A stretch of DNA of 64,000 bases from Clostridia bacterium (GTDB taxonomy: Bacteria > Bacillota > Clostridia > Lachnospirales > Lachnospiraceae). Where the stretch lies: assembly GCA_026000755.1 (NCBI GenBank), contig BNZC01000001.1, positions 90,136 to 154,135 of the forward strand. The letters run 5' to 3'. Shown one piece after another: positions 18,978 through 28,039 of this stretch. A model generated the notes under the pieces. The model had not been told where the DNA came from. It searched no databases and worked only from the letters and a program-made list of their open reading frames with translations. How positions within the stretch are numbered: the stretch's first letter is position 1; each line of letters starts with the position of its first letter. Position numbers and translations under genes: made by a program.

Positions 18978-19316
18978 ATGATTCGTATTACTGTTTACCA
19001 ACAAGCAGAAGAGGACTATACAGGATTTGACTGTATCGGTCATGCAGGATATGCCAAAAGCGGCGAGGATGTCATTTGTGCAGGTGTATCGGCACTGGTG
19101 ATTAATACGGTTAATTCCATCGGACAGTTTACGGCGGATACCTTTGATTGTCAAGACGATGAAAAGACAGGGAAGATTTCCCTTCGTTTTCAAAAAGAAG
19201 TATCCGATCAAACAAAGCTTTTGTTAAAAGCCATGCTATTGGGTCTTACAGGAATACGGGATTTCTATGGTGAGTCATTTATTCGTTTGAAATTTGAATC
19301 AGGTCAGGGGGTGTAA
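18978..19316 (+). CDS. prp: ribosomal-processing cysteine protease Prp
   Basis: Cleaves the N-terminal extension of ribosomal protein L27. The 112-residue protein has the conserved [20 protein letters not shown] block, with the catalytic pair His22 and Cys34 known in the family. The ATG at 18978 follows AAGGAAAGAG. The gene lies between rplU and rpmA, and the L27 coded next has the matching cleavage sequence. Confidence 0.95.
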   Translation: MIRITVYQQAEEDYTGFDCIGHAGYAKSGEDVICAGVSALVINTVNSIGQFTADTFDCQDDEKTGKISLRFQKEVSDQTKLLLKAMLLGLTGIRDFYGESFIRLKFESGQGV

Positions 19317-19320
19317 GAAT

Positions 19321-19611
19321 ATGTTGAAGATGAACCTTCAGTTTTTTGCTCATAAAAAGGGAGTTGGTTCTACCAAGAATGGTAGAGATTCCGAATCCAA
19401 ACGATTGGGAGCAAAAAGAGCAGACGGACAGTTTGTAAAAGCGGGAAATATTTTGTACAAGCAAAGAGGAACAAAGATCCATCCGGGACTTAATGTAGGT
19501 CGTGGCGGAGATGACACCTTGTTTGCTAAGATTGACGGTACCTTGCGTTTTGAACGCAAGGGCAGGGATAAGAAGCAGGCTAGTGTATATCCTGTTGCTG
19601 TGGCGGAGTAA
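19321..19611 (+). CDS. rpmA: 50S ribosomal protein L27 with cleavable N-terminal extension
   Basis: The 96-residue L27 starts [20 protein letters not shown]. The LQFFA motif is the Prp processing signal; cleavage would expose AHKKG as the mature N-terminus, needed at the peptidyl-transferase centre. The ATG at 19321 follows GGGGGTGTAAG, which overlaps the prp stop region. Confidence 0.97.
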   Translation: MLKMNLQFFAHKKGVGSTKNGRDSESKRLGAKRADGQFVKAGNILYKQRGTKIHPGLNVGRGGDDTLFAKIDGTLRFERKGRDKKQASVYPVAVAE

Positions 19612-19660
19612 AGCCCTGTTTTGTAGGGCGATGCTTACCGAACGTTTTTGGTTCGGTAAG
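19611..19660 (+). repeat. double-hairpin intergenic repeat, copy 2
   Basis: AAGCCCTGTTTTGTAGGGCG and then CTTACCGAACG...GGTTCGGTAAG. It begins at the last base of the rpmA stop codon. It is close to copy 1, differing mainly in the loops. Confidence 0.8.
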
Positions 19661-19712
19661 AGGCAGTAAGTCTCTATGAAAACGTAGACCAGTGCAAGGT
19701 CATTCATGAACC

Positions 19713-19809
19713 AAGAAGGAAGGCAAATCTATTTTTCGAAAGCACGTAATGAAAGCATTTGTTTTCTTTCATTACAGATTTTGGGCAGACGGAAAATAAA
19801 TTTGCCTTC

Positions 19810-19811
<2 letters not shown>
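19713..19811. repeat. nested cruciform upstream of obgE
   Basis: An outer inverted repeat (AAGAAGGAAGGCAAAT at 19713-19728 with ATTTGCCTTCTT at 19800-19811) encloses a perfect inner one (GTAATGAAAG at 19746-19755 with CTTTCATTAC at 19766-19775). The right outer arm touches the obgE -35 box. It may end the rpmA transcript or control obgE. Confidence 0.65.
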
Positions 19812-21365
<1,554 letters not shown>

Positions 21366-21376
21366 GCAGGACTTTT

Positions 21377-21667
21377 ATGACAAGCAAGCAACGAGCATAT
21401 CTAAAGGGGTTATCCAACAACTTAACAGCTATTTTTCAGGTGGGCAAAGCCTCCATTACCCCGGAAATGGTGATTTCGGTGGACGAGGCATTAGAGAAAC
21501 GAGAGTTAATTAAGCTTTCCGTCTTAAAAAATTGTTTTGACGATCCAAAAGAAATTGCCGAAACACTGGCACAACGCACAAGATCAAAGGTGGTGCAGGT
21601 GATTGGGAAGAAGTTCATCTTATATCGCCCGGCAAAAAAAGATCCTAAAATAAAGTTGCCTAAGTAG
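21377..21667 (+). CDS. yhbY: YhbY family RNA-binding (CRM domain) protein
   Basis: A 96-residue CRM-domain protein associated with pre-50S particles. It has the family start MTSKQRAYLKGLSNNLTAIF, then QVGKASITPEM and the basic C-terminal VVQVIGKKFILYRP. It follows obgE and precedes nadD (with fic inserted), the usual neighbourhood. The ribosome site is AAAGCAGGAC. Confidence 0.93.
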   Translation: MTSKQRAYLKGLSNNLTAIFQVGKASITPEMVISVDEALEKRELIKLSVLKNCFDDPKEIAETLAQRTRSKVVQVIGKKFILYRPAKKDPKIKLPK

Positions 21668-21683
21668 AAAGTGGTAAACGCCC

Positions 21684-22430
21684 ATGAACGAAGAAATCAA
21701 CTTACTGCAAATCCTCCGAGAAGAGAAACAAATGCGGTTAAAAGGCGGTTTGTATCATCAAACGCAAATCAAACTGTGCTACAATTCCAACCGGATCGAA
21801 GGGAGTCGCCTGTCAGAAGATCAAACCCGTTATATTTTTGAAACCAACACCTTGGGTGTCGCACCAAACGAAACAGCGGATGTAGATGATGTGATTGAAA
21901 CGAGCAATCACTTTGCCGCATTTGATTATATGTTAGAGTATGCGGATGAACCCCTAACAGAAGAAATTATCAAAAATCTGCACCGTATATTGAAAAGCAG
22001 CACATCTGATTCTCGCAAAAACTGGTTTCGAGTGGGCGATTACAAACTCCGTCCCAACGTGGTTGGTGACACAAAAACCACTGCCCCGGGAAAAGTGGCG
22101 GCAGACATCAACAAGCTGCTGACCAAATACACACAAAAAGAATCGGTAAGATTTACTGACATCATAGCGTTTCATGTGTGCTTTGAGCGTATCCACCCGT
22201 TTCAAGACGGAAACGGTCGTGTTGGACGGCTCATTCTATTCAAAGAATGTCTGAAAAACAATATCACACCCTTCATCATTGACCACGAACACAAGCAATT
22301 TTACTACCGTGGATTAAAAGAATTCGATGTAGAGCAAGGCTATCTGACCGACACCTGCTTCTCAGCACAGGACACCTATGCAGCACAGGTTGCATATTTT
22401 TTCCCCGCCAAACAGGATGATATGGTATAA
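21684..22430 (+). CDS. Fic/DOC family protein with N-terminal inhibitory motif
   Basis: Fic proteins usually transfer AMP from ATP to a hydroxyl side chain of a target protein. The 248-residue protein has the catalytic loop HPFQDGNGRVGR (His at about residue 173), a perfect HPFX2GNGRX2R match. An N-terminal SNRIEG (about 38-43) fits the (S/T)XXXE(G/N) inhibitory helix of class II Fic proteins, so the enzyme should be self-inhibited. It interrupts the conserved yhbY-nadD neighbourhood and has no partner gene. Target unknown. Its stop codon lies in a perfect palindrome. Confidence 0.9.
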   Translation: MNEEINLLQILREEKQMRLKGGLYHQTQIKLCYNSNRIEGSRLSEDQTRYIFETNTLGVAPNETADVDDVIETSNHFAAFDYMLEYADEPLTEEIIKNLHRILKSSTSDSRKNWFRVGDYKLRPNVVGDTKTTAPGKVAADINKLLTKYTQKESVRFTDIIAFHVCFERIHPFQDGNGRVGRLILFKECLKNNITPFIIDHEHKQFYYRGLKEFDVEQGYLTDTCFSAQDTYAAQVAYFFPAKQDDMV

Positions 22431-22447
22431 TGTCGATAGACATTATA
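22426..22447. promoter_or_regulatory. palindrome overlapping the fic stop
   Basis: TATAATGTC, four bases, GACATTATA: a perfect 9-bp inverted repeat containing the fic stop codon. It could be a short terminator stem or an operator. Confidence 0.5.
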
Positions 22448-22514
22448 CTAGCGCCGCTTGCGGTGAGCGAAGGCGAACATTACCAAGAGCAAGAGTGCGC
22501 ATCCCCCGGAGGGA

Positions 22515-22541
22515 CCATGATTCGCAGAATCATGGTATAAT
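22515..22541 (+). promoter_or_regulatory. hairpin plus extended -10 box upstream of nadD
   Basis: The perfect palindrome CCATGATTC-GCA-GAATCATGG (22515-22535) is joined to TATAAT (22536-22541), with TG at the extended -10 position. It repeats the ATGGTATAATG seen at the fic end. No good -35 is visible. A promoter for nadD is possible. Confidence 0.4.
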
Positions 22542-22612
22542 GACTTACTTGGTGCAAGCAAGGTGAGGACAGTATCGTAATAGAGGAAACTTCCTTCTAA
22601 TAGGAGAAATCT

Positions 22613-23236
22613 ATGTCTAACCCAAAAATCGGAATCCTCGGGGGAACCTTTGACCCCATTCATTACGGACATTTGCTTCTGGCAGAATGTGCTGCGGAGC
22701 AGTTTTCACTAGAGCAAGTCCTGTTTTTGCCGGCAGGTACCCCCCCCCATAAAATCGAAAAACCCATCACAGATGCAAAGTGGCGTAGTGAGATGATAGA
22801 GCTTGCCATTGCAGACAATTCTCGTTTTTCCATTTCTACATTGGAAACGAGATCTGCTGAAATCAGCTATACCTATAAAACCTTGGAGAATTTGAAGGAA
22901 CAATCCCCTGACACACAGTTCTTTTTCATATTGGGGGGGGATTCTCTCTTTGAATTTGAAACATGGTATTTGCCGGAGCGGATTTTGGCGGCGGCTACTA
23001 TTTTGGCGGCGGTTCGGGAGGATTTGGATGGGGAACGTTTTGACCGCCAGATTGCTCTGTTAAAAGAACGTTTTGAAGGTGCTTTTATTGAACGTTTGAA
23101 CACGCCGAATGTTGGCATTTCTTCCCGAAAAATAAGAACCTTGATTTCGGAAGGAAAATCGGTGCGATATATGTTGCCGGAGGTAGTGATTGATTATATT
23201 CGGGAGAAGGGGTTGTATTCGACTGAAAGCAATTAG
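22613..23236 (+). CDS. nadD: nicotinate-nucleotide adenylyltransferase
   Basis: Joins nicotinate mononucleotide and ATP to make deamido-NAD. The 207-residue protein has GGTFDPIHYGHLLLAE (about 10-25, nucleotidyltransferase HXGH-type motif) and the late NVGISSRKIR (ISSTXIR family motif). ATAGGAGAAATC precedes the ATG. The gene has two homopolymers: C9 at 22740-22748 (Thr-Pro-Pro) and G8 at 22933-22940 (Gly-Gly). nadD-yqeK-rsfS is the standard order. Confidence 0.95.
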   Translation: MSNPKIGILGGTFDPIHYGHLLLAECAAEQFSLEQVLFLPAGTPPHKIEKPITDAKWRSEMIELAIADNSRFSISTLETRSAEISYTYKTLENLKEQSPDTQFFFILGGDSLFEFETWYLPERILAAATILAAVREDLDGERFDRQIALLKERFEGAFIERLNTPNVGISSRKIRTLISEGKSVRYMLPEVVIDYIREKGLYSTESN

Positions 23237-23284
23237 ATCCTGATTTTTAGGGCATTGCTTATCGAAGGGTATCTCCTCGATAAA
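23235..23284 (+). repeat. double-hairpin intergenic repeat, diverged copy
   Basis: ATCCTGATTTTTAGGGCATT then GCTTATCGAAGGGTATCTCC TCGATAAA. It has the same two-stem plan as copies 1 and 2 with changed bases. It begins within the nadD stop region. Thirty bases later, ATGGACTTAAA appears at 23286 and again at 23315, the second being the yqeK start. Confidence 0.6.
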
Positions 23285-23314
23285 ATGGACTTAAATCATA
23301 CAGGAGTTTCTAAC

Positions 23315-23890
23315 ATGGACTTAAAACAAATACAAAAACGTCTAAAAAAAGAATTAGATAAAGAACGTTACATTCATACATTAAGCGTAATGTACACGGC
23401 GGCGTCCCTTGCCATGGCTCATGGCAGCAACCTGCAACAAGCTATGTATGCAGGATTGTTGCATGACTGTGCAAAATGCATTCCCAATGCAAAAAAGCTT
23501 ACACAATGCAAGGAACTGGGCATTGCGATTACGGAAACAGAAGAGCAGAATCCTCTTTTATTGCACGCAAAGCTTGGGGCTTATCTTGCCAAGGAACAAT
23601 ATGGGATAGATGACCCGGAAATTCTTCATGCCATACAGGTACATACCACAGGCGAGCCGAACATGAATTTGTTGGATAAAATTATTTTTATTGCAGATTA
23701 TATTGAACCGTACCGTGATCGTGCACCCAACTTAGCGGAAACAAGGAAACTGGCTTTTTTGGATTTGGATCAGGCGTTATTTCAAATAATGGAAATCACG
23801 TTAAATTACTTAAAAAATGGCAAGGGACGTGGAATGATTGACCCCATGACACAAGAAACCTATCAATTTATCAGAGAAAGATTAACTTAA
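23315..23890 (+). CDS. yqeK: HD-domain bis(5'-nucleosyl)-tetraphosphatase YqeK
   Basis: Symmetrical Ap4A hydrolase of the HD superfamily. The 191-residue protein has RYIHTLSVMYTAASLA (first metal histidine), LLHDCAK (the HD pair), HAKLGAYLAKEQYG and IFIADYIEPYRD. The ATG at 23315 (MDLKQIQKR) follows ACAGGAGTTTC and is preferred over the frame from 23255. The 5' end (ATGGACTTAAA) also occurs 29 bases upstream, and the 3' end is duplicated downstream. Confidence 0.93.
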   Translation: MDLKQIQKRLKKELDKERYIHTLSVMYTAASLAMAHGSNLQQAMYAGLLHDCAKCIPNAKKLTQCKELGIAITETEEQNPLLLHAKLGAYLAKEQYGIDDPEILHAIQVHTTGEPNMNLLDKIIFIADYIEPYRDRAPNLAETRKLAFLDLDQALFQIMEITLNYLKNGKGRGMIDPMTQETYQFIRERLT

Positions 23891-23976
23891 AAAGCACCAA
23901 GGGACGTGGAATGATTGACATTATGACACAGGAAACCAACAAGAAAACCCATCAATTTATCAGGAGGAATTTATCA
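23821..23976 (+). repeat. duplicated yqeK 3' end before rsfS
   Basis: CAAGGGACGTGGAATGATTG in yqeK (from 23821) recurs at 23898 with a 77-base shift. Both copies continue through ATGACACA(A/G)GAAACC to ATCAATTTATCAG. Copy 2 carries 12 extra bases (AACAAGAAAACC) and ends in CAGGAGGAATTTATC, the rsfS ribosome site. Copy 2 can be read, in another frame than yqeK, as KGRGMIDIMTQETNKKTHQF. Confidence 0.88.
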
Positions 23977-24326
23977 TGCAAACAGCAAAGGAACTTGTAA
24001 AGATTGCAGTCAAAGCACTGGAAGACAAAAAAGCGGAGGACATTCAGGTAATTGACATTCAGGAAGTGTCCGTTATGGCTGATTATTTCATCATCGTAAG
24101 CGGAAATAATCAAAACCAGTTACAGGCAATGGCAGATGCCGTAGACGAGGACTTAAATAAAGCCGGACTATTTAAGAAACAGGTGGAGGGCAACCGCCAT
24201 TCGAGTTGGATTTTATTGGATTATGGCGATATTATCATCCATATTTTTTCGAAAGAAGATCGCTTGTTCTATGATTTGGAGCAGATTTGGCGTGAGGGCA
24301 AGCGGATAGGTGTGGAGGAATTGTGA
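23976..24326 (+). CDS. rsfS: ribosome silencing factor RsfS
   Basis: A 116-residue DUF143 protein that binds L14 and blocks subunit joining when nutrients are short. Family motifs: IQVIDIQEVSVMADYFIIVSG, DEDLNKAGL, and the C-terminal SSWILLDYGDIIIHIF. The ATG is seven bases after AGGAGG. It closes the nadD-yqeK-rsfS cluster. Confidence 0.95.
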   Translation: MQTAKELVKIAVKALEDKKAEDIQVIDIQEVSVMADYFIIVSGNNQNQLQAMADAVDEDLNKAGLFKKQVEGNRHSSWILLDYGDIIIHIFSKEDRLFYDLEQIWREGKRIGVEEL

Positions 24327-24372
24327 TGTTATTCGACAAAATTGCTGAATCATATATGACTTCTGGGATATT

Positions 24373-24409
24373 TTGACTTATATAACCATGTCAGTATTTA
24401 GAAAATACT
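24373..24409 (+). promoter_or_regulatory. promoter with palindromic operator upstream of the methyltransferase gene
   Basis: TTGACT (24373-24378) and TATTTA (24395-24400) with a 16-base spacer. A perfect palindrome, AGTATTT-AGA-AAATACT (24393-24409), overlaps the -10, as a repressor site would. The regulator is unknown. Confidence 0.5.
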
Positions 24410-24430
24410 CATAAGTTAGGAGTATACCTT

Positions 24431-25357
24431 ATGACTTTTGAACAATGTTTTAACTGTGGAAAACCCATCCTAATGGAAGGTGCTCTTGGAGAACGATTAA
24501 AAAGAGATTATAAATTGACATTTGATAAGAATGTTGCTCTGGCAGGACTTGTGTATGATGAAGAAGGTAGGCAAGCACTAAAAAAATTGTGGACGGAATA
24601 TATTGATATTGCGATACGGTATAAAATGCCTTTTATTGCCACCACTCCAACAAGAAGAGCAAATGAAGAGCGTGTAAACAAGTCAGAATATAATGAGAAT
24701 ATTATCAGAGATAATGTTGATTTTCTAAAAAGCATAAGGAATTGTTATTCGAAAGAAGCAATCTATCTCGGCGGATTAATGGGTTGCAAGGGAGATGCTT
24801 ATAAAGCAAACGAAGTATTGAGCAGATCACAGGCGGCAGATTTTCATTCTTGGCAGGCAGCTTTGTTTCAGAATGCAAAGGTGGATTTCTTATATGCCGG
24901 CATTATGCCGGCCTTGGAAGAGACACTCGGAATGTCCGAGGCAATGGCAAAAACAGATTTGCCCTATATTATCAGTTTTATGATTCGAAAGGATGGCTGT
25001 TTGATTGATGGAACGAACTTAAGTGATGCCATACAAATCATTGATAAAAATGTAGAGCGAAAGCCCTTGTGCTACATGAGCAATTGCACACATCCTAAAG
25101 TCGTGATGAAAACACTATCTTATGATTTTAATCGAAACGAAAGTGTATGGAAGCGGTTTCGAGGGATTCAGCCGAATACTTCAGATTTGTCGCCGGAAAA
25201 TTTAGATAATTCAGCTGTTTTATTTGAATCGAATCCCAAAGAATTTGCAAAAGAAATTGTGAGCCTTCAAAATTTAATGGATATAACTATTTGCGGTGGT
25301 TGTTGTGGTACTGATTTAAGGCATATTGAAGAAATTGCGAAAGAGCTAAGTGATTGA
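24431..25357 (+). CDS. homocysteine S-methyltransferase family protein
   Basis: A 308-residue TIM-barrel protein of the zinc-dependent S-methyltransferase family (MmuM/betaine-homocysteine type and cobalamin-MetH N-domain). The zinc ligands appear as the cysteine in YMSNCTHPKV and the pair in ICGGCCGTDLRHI near the C-terminus. The N-terminal MEGALGERLKR is the family start. Methyl donor unknown: S-methylmethionine, betaine and others are all possible. It has its own promoter and ends in a tandem GCATATTATCC repeat (two copies) after the stop. Confidence 0.85.
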   Translation: MTFEQCFNCGKPILMEGALGERLKRDYKLTFDKNVALAGLVYDEEGRQALKKLWTEYIDIAIRYKMPFIATTPTRRANEERVNKSEYNENIIRDNVDFLKSIRNCYSKEAIYLGGLMGCKGDAYKANEVLSRSQAADFHSWQAALFQNAKVDFLYAGIMPALEETLGMSEAMAKTDLPYIISFMIRKDGCLIDGTNLSDAIQIIDKNVERKPLCYMSNCTHPKVVMKTLSYDFNRNESVWKRFRGIQPNTSDLSPENLDNSAVLFESNPKEFAKEIVSLQNLMDITICGGCCGTDLRHIEEIAKELSD

Positions 25358-25500
25358 AGCATATTATCCGCATATTATCCTAGTGCGAGGTCGTTTGTGA
25401 ACATTAACGAATGTGAAGCATAAGTTTAGCCCCACGAACCTTCTCATGCGCCAACTTGCGTTTTTTGCGTATTCCATAGCATTCAGGAGGAAATTCTAGT
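25358..25500. repeat. intergenic repeats before the lipoprotein gene
   Basis: Starts with two tandem copies of GCATATTATCC. Then come AGTTTAGCCCCACGAACCTT (a fragment shared with 38360-38385) and TCATGCGCCAACTTGCG, which resembles the interior of MITE copies B and C. The region looks like a mosaic of repeat fragments. AGGAGG just before 25501 serves the lipoprotein gene. Confidence 0.45.
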
Positions 25501-26034
25501 ATGAGCAAACCTCGCCTAAAAATTTTATTATGTTTATGTATAAGTATGATACTATTAAGTTTATGTTTCAGTTCATGTTCATTGGAAGGCAGTAAGGCGA
25601 TTTTTAATAATGACGAACAAAAAGCGGACAAGCGAATGGAAGAGTTAGTTGAAACGCTAAAAAACAAAGATAAAGATGCTTTGAAAGCAATGTTTTCAAA
25701 GCAAGCATTCGATGAGAGTCATGATTTTGAGAGCAGTATGGAATATCTATTTGATTTTTTTGGAGAAAATGTAACTTCCTGGAATCGAGATAGATTTTCC
25801 GGCAGTACATCTAGTGATTATGGGAAAGAATCTGTAATGCTCCGTTCTTGGTATACCGTTACAATCGACCAAGATACTTATCTGTTTTTTGTAATTGATT
25901 ACATTAAAGATACGATTAACCCGGACAATGAGGGATTATACACATTAAGAGTCATAAAAAAAGAAGAGGAATCCAGCCAATTTGAGTCATGGCAAAAAAT
26001 GCAAATAGCCGGGATTTACGTACCGGAAGAATAG
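25501..26034 (+). CDS. DUF5104-like lipoprotein
   Basis: A 177-residue secreted protein with a type II signal: basic start MSKPRLK, hydrophobic core, and lipobox FSSC with Cys at about residue 26. The mature part has RMEELVETLKNKDKDALKAM, a tryptophan/tyrosine-rich middle and GLYTLRVIKKEE, a pattern I associate with the DUF5104 lipoproteins of Clostridia. Function unknown. It precedes the ABC exporter pair in the same direction, but a gap of about 60 bases leaves the operon link unsure. Confidence 0.7.
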   Translation: MSKPRLKILLCLCISMILLSLCFSSCSLEGSKAIFNNDEQKADKRMEELVETLKNKDKDALKAMFSKQAFDESHDFESSMEYLFDFFGENVTSWNRDRFSGSTSSDYGKESVMLRSWYTVTIDQDTYLFFVIDYIKDTINPDNEGLYTLRVIKKEEESSQFESWQKMQIAGIYVPEE

Positions 26035-26091
26035 ATATATTAAAAAATATATACTTAGCTGCTATCATAATATCCAGAATGTGACAGGACG

Positions 26092-27966
26092 GTGAAACCT
26101 TTGAAATCCATAAAAATCCCCTTAACTTTTAGTGTTTTTATTTCTGTTCTCCTTGGTGTTTCAGCAATAATAGTCACCATGACAATGCGCCAACTAATGG
26201 ATCATCCTCAAATCAGACAAGTCGCTATATTGGGAATAGTCTGGGTGCTTTCTGCACTTCTTAGCTTGATAAAAGATGACCGATTGAAACGGTATCATTT
26301 GAATACACAGCAGACACACCAAGGATTTCTGTTGAAAAAAATCATTCATTTCCCTTTTTCTTATTTGGAAACAAAGCCATATCATGATTCCTATCATAAA
26401 ATAAAGGACAGGCGTACACAGGAAGAAAACCTCATTTTGGCGGCTTGTACCATCACCTCCGGAACAGTTGCAATTTTAGGTCTGTATTTTTTGCTTGTAC
26501 CTGCACTTTCTGTGCCTGTGCTGCTTTTGATGTCATTATTTTTGCTGACAGCAGGTCTTATCGCATTTTGGCTCAGTCGGAAACTATCTGCATTGATGTA
26601 TGGTTATTGGAGCCAGTACATTCAAAATACAAGGAAATATCAGTATTTCTCTGATGTGTTATCCAAAAAAGAATATGTGGAAGAGAAGAAGATATTTTCT
26701 TTTCTTCCATTTTTCCTAAACGAATTTGATAAGGAATTTGATGTTGCCACTAAGAAAAACCGTTCCTTGGGCAAAAAAAGAATTAAGTTAGAACTGCTAA
26801 ATAATCTTATTTTGTTTTTGTTGTCTGCGGTACTTTCGCTGATCCTAGTTCATGGGTATTTCACAGGTCAGATTACGATAGGCTTTTTTCTTGCTGTGCT
26901 GGGATACTTGCTCGTATGCTTGCCGAATCTATTTTCTGCAATGAATACCATGGAAAGCATACGACAGTATACAAAATTTCAAGAAGATATTATGGATTTT
27001 ATTGGGCATAGTACAAGAAAGACTTCAGAAGAAGCGACGGAAATGGAGGGAAGAGAACACCGGAGCGCAAAATGCTCCGCCCAAACAGCGGAAGTGGAGA
27101 GTAGAGAAAGCCGGACAGAAAGTATCAATCCTCCTGTTCTTTCTCTCAATAATATTTGTTTTCAGTATCCGAATATCAATACCGATAAAATGACACTACG
27201 TAATATTTCCCTTTCTTTTGAACGTGGGAAATCTTATGCAATTGTAGGAACAAATGGGAGTGGAAAAACAACACTTGCCAAGCTAATTTGTGGTTTGTAC
27301 ACGCCGCTATCCGGAAATATTCAATATGCAGATTCTCCCACTGTATTGTTTCAGGATTTTAACCGCTATCCGGCAAGCTTTCGGGAAAACATTATTCTTT
27401 CTGCTACATCAGAACTTAAAGAAAACGAATCGCTCTTTAACAACCACGCAAGCTTTCGGGAAAACATTATTCTTTCTGCCACATCAGAACTCGACGAAAA
27501 TGAAGCACTCAATACAGCCGAAATCCATGAAAACGATCCTATCTTTGACTTTATCCCAAAAGCCGGTTTGCAAAAGCGACTGAAAAAAGCAAAATCAGGA
27601 GTAGATACACAACTGACCTCTCTAAAGACGGGGGGTGAAGAGTTGTCCGGCGGTGAATGGCAACGAGTTGCCCTAGCAAGGGTTCTTGCTCAAGATGGCG
27701 ATTTGTATTTGTTGGATGAACCAACCGCAGCCTTAGATCCTTTGGAAGAAGTACGTGTATTCCGTTCCTATCAGGAATTATTGAAAGATAAGACGTTGAT
27801 TTACATCACGCATCGTTTGGGATTTGTAAAAGAAGCCGACCGGATTATTGTACTGCATGAAGGAGAAATTGCGGAAATGGGAACACATGAAGAACTATAT
27901 GCCCGAGCAGACGGTAAATACAGAAAAATGTTTCAAGAGCAGAGGATTTGGTATGAATCTACATAA
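26092..27966 (+). CDS. ABC exporter half-transporter 1 (TMD-NBD)
   Basis: A 624-residue half-transporter: about six membrane helices (residues 5-300), then an ATPase domain (about 345-620). Seen: Walker A GTNGSGKTTLA, signature LSGGEWQRVALARVL, Walker B LYLLDEPTAALD, and the switch histidine ITHRLG. A GTG at 26092 starts it; a TTG at 26101 is possible. The linker (about 308-345) holds an imperfect repeat (ATEMEGREHRS / TAEVESRESRT). The helical subdomain after the Q-loop has a 25-residue tandem duplication. The next gene codes the probable partner of a heterodimer. Substrate unknown. Confidence 0.88.
   Translation: MKPLKSIKIPLTFSVFISVLLGVSAIIVTMTMRQLMDHPQIRQVAILGIVWVLSALLSLIKDDRLKRYHLNTQQTHQGFLLKKIIHFPFSYLETKPYHDSYHKIKDRRTQEENLILAACTITSGTVAILGLYFLLVPALSVPVLLLMSLFLLTAGLIAFWLSRKLSALMYGYWSQYIQNTRKYQYFSDVLSKKEYVEEKKIFSFLPFFLNEFDKEFDVATKKNRSLGKKRIKLELLNNLILFLLSAVLSLILVHGYFTGQITIGFFLAVLGYLLVCLPNLFSAMNTMESIRQYTKFQEDIMDFIGHSTRKTSEEATEMEGREHRSAKCSAQTAEVESRESRTESINPPVLSLNNICFQYPNINTDKMTLRNISLSFERGKSYAIVGTNGSGKTTLAKLICGLYTPLSGNIQYADSPTVLFQDFNRYPASFRENIILSATSELKENESLFNNHASFRENIILSATSELDENEALNTAEIHENDPIFDFIPKAGLQKRLKKAKSGVDTQLTSLKTGGEELSGGEWQRVALARVLAQDGDLYLLDEPTAALDPLEEVRVFRSYQELLKDKTLIYITHRLGFVKEADRIIVLHEGEIAEMGTHEELYARADGKYRKMFQEQRIWYEST
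27373..27522 (+). repeat. 75-bp in-frame tandem duplication inside ABC half-transporter 1
   Basis: GCAAGCTTTCGGGAAAACAT at 27373 returns at 27448. Both copies read ASFRENIILSATSEL followed by (K/D)ENE(S/A)L. It lies just after the Q-loop (FQDF), in the part of the ATPase that contacts the membrane domain, adding 25 residues there. Confidence 0.92.
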
Positions 27967-28039
27967 AGAAGATTATATGCCCGAATAAACGGTAAGTACA
28001 AAAAAACATTTCAAGAGCAGAGGATTTGGTATGAATCAG
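27888..28039 (+). repeat. 78-bp duplicated 3' end of ABC half-transporter 1
   Basis: The tail coding LYARADGKYRKMFQEQRIWY and ES recurs 78 bases later, in the same frame after the stop, as LYARINGKYKKTFQEQRIWY and ES. In copy 2 the shared TTGGTATGAAT supplies the ATG start of the second ABC gene (28031), with CAGAGGAT as its ribosome site. Copy 1 has the same ATGAAT but then runs to a stop after one more codon. Confidence 0.92.

Noticed and set aside
23880-23905. Programmed frameshift at the yqeK end (TTAAAAAG) to read the copied tail
   Set aside because: No classical slippery heptamer before the stop, and the copy lies behind a stop in the yqeK frame.
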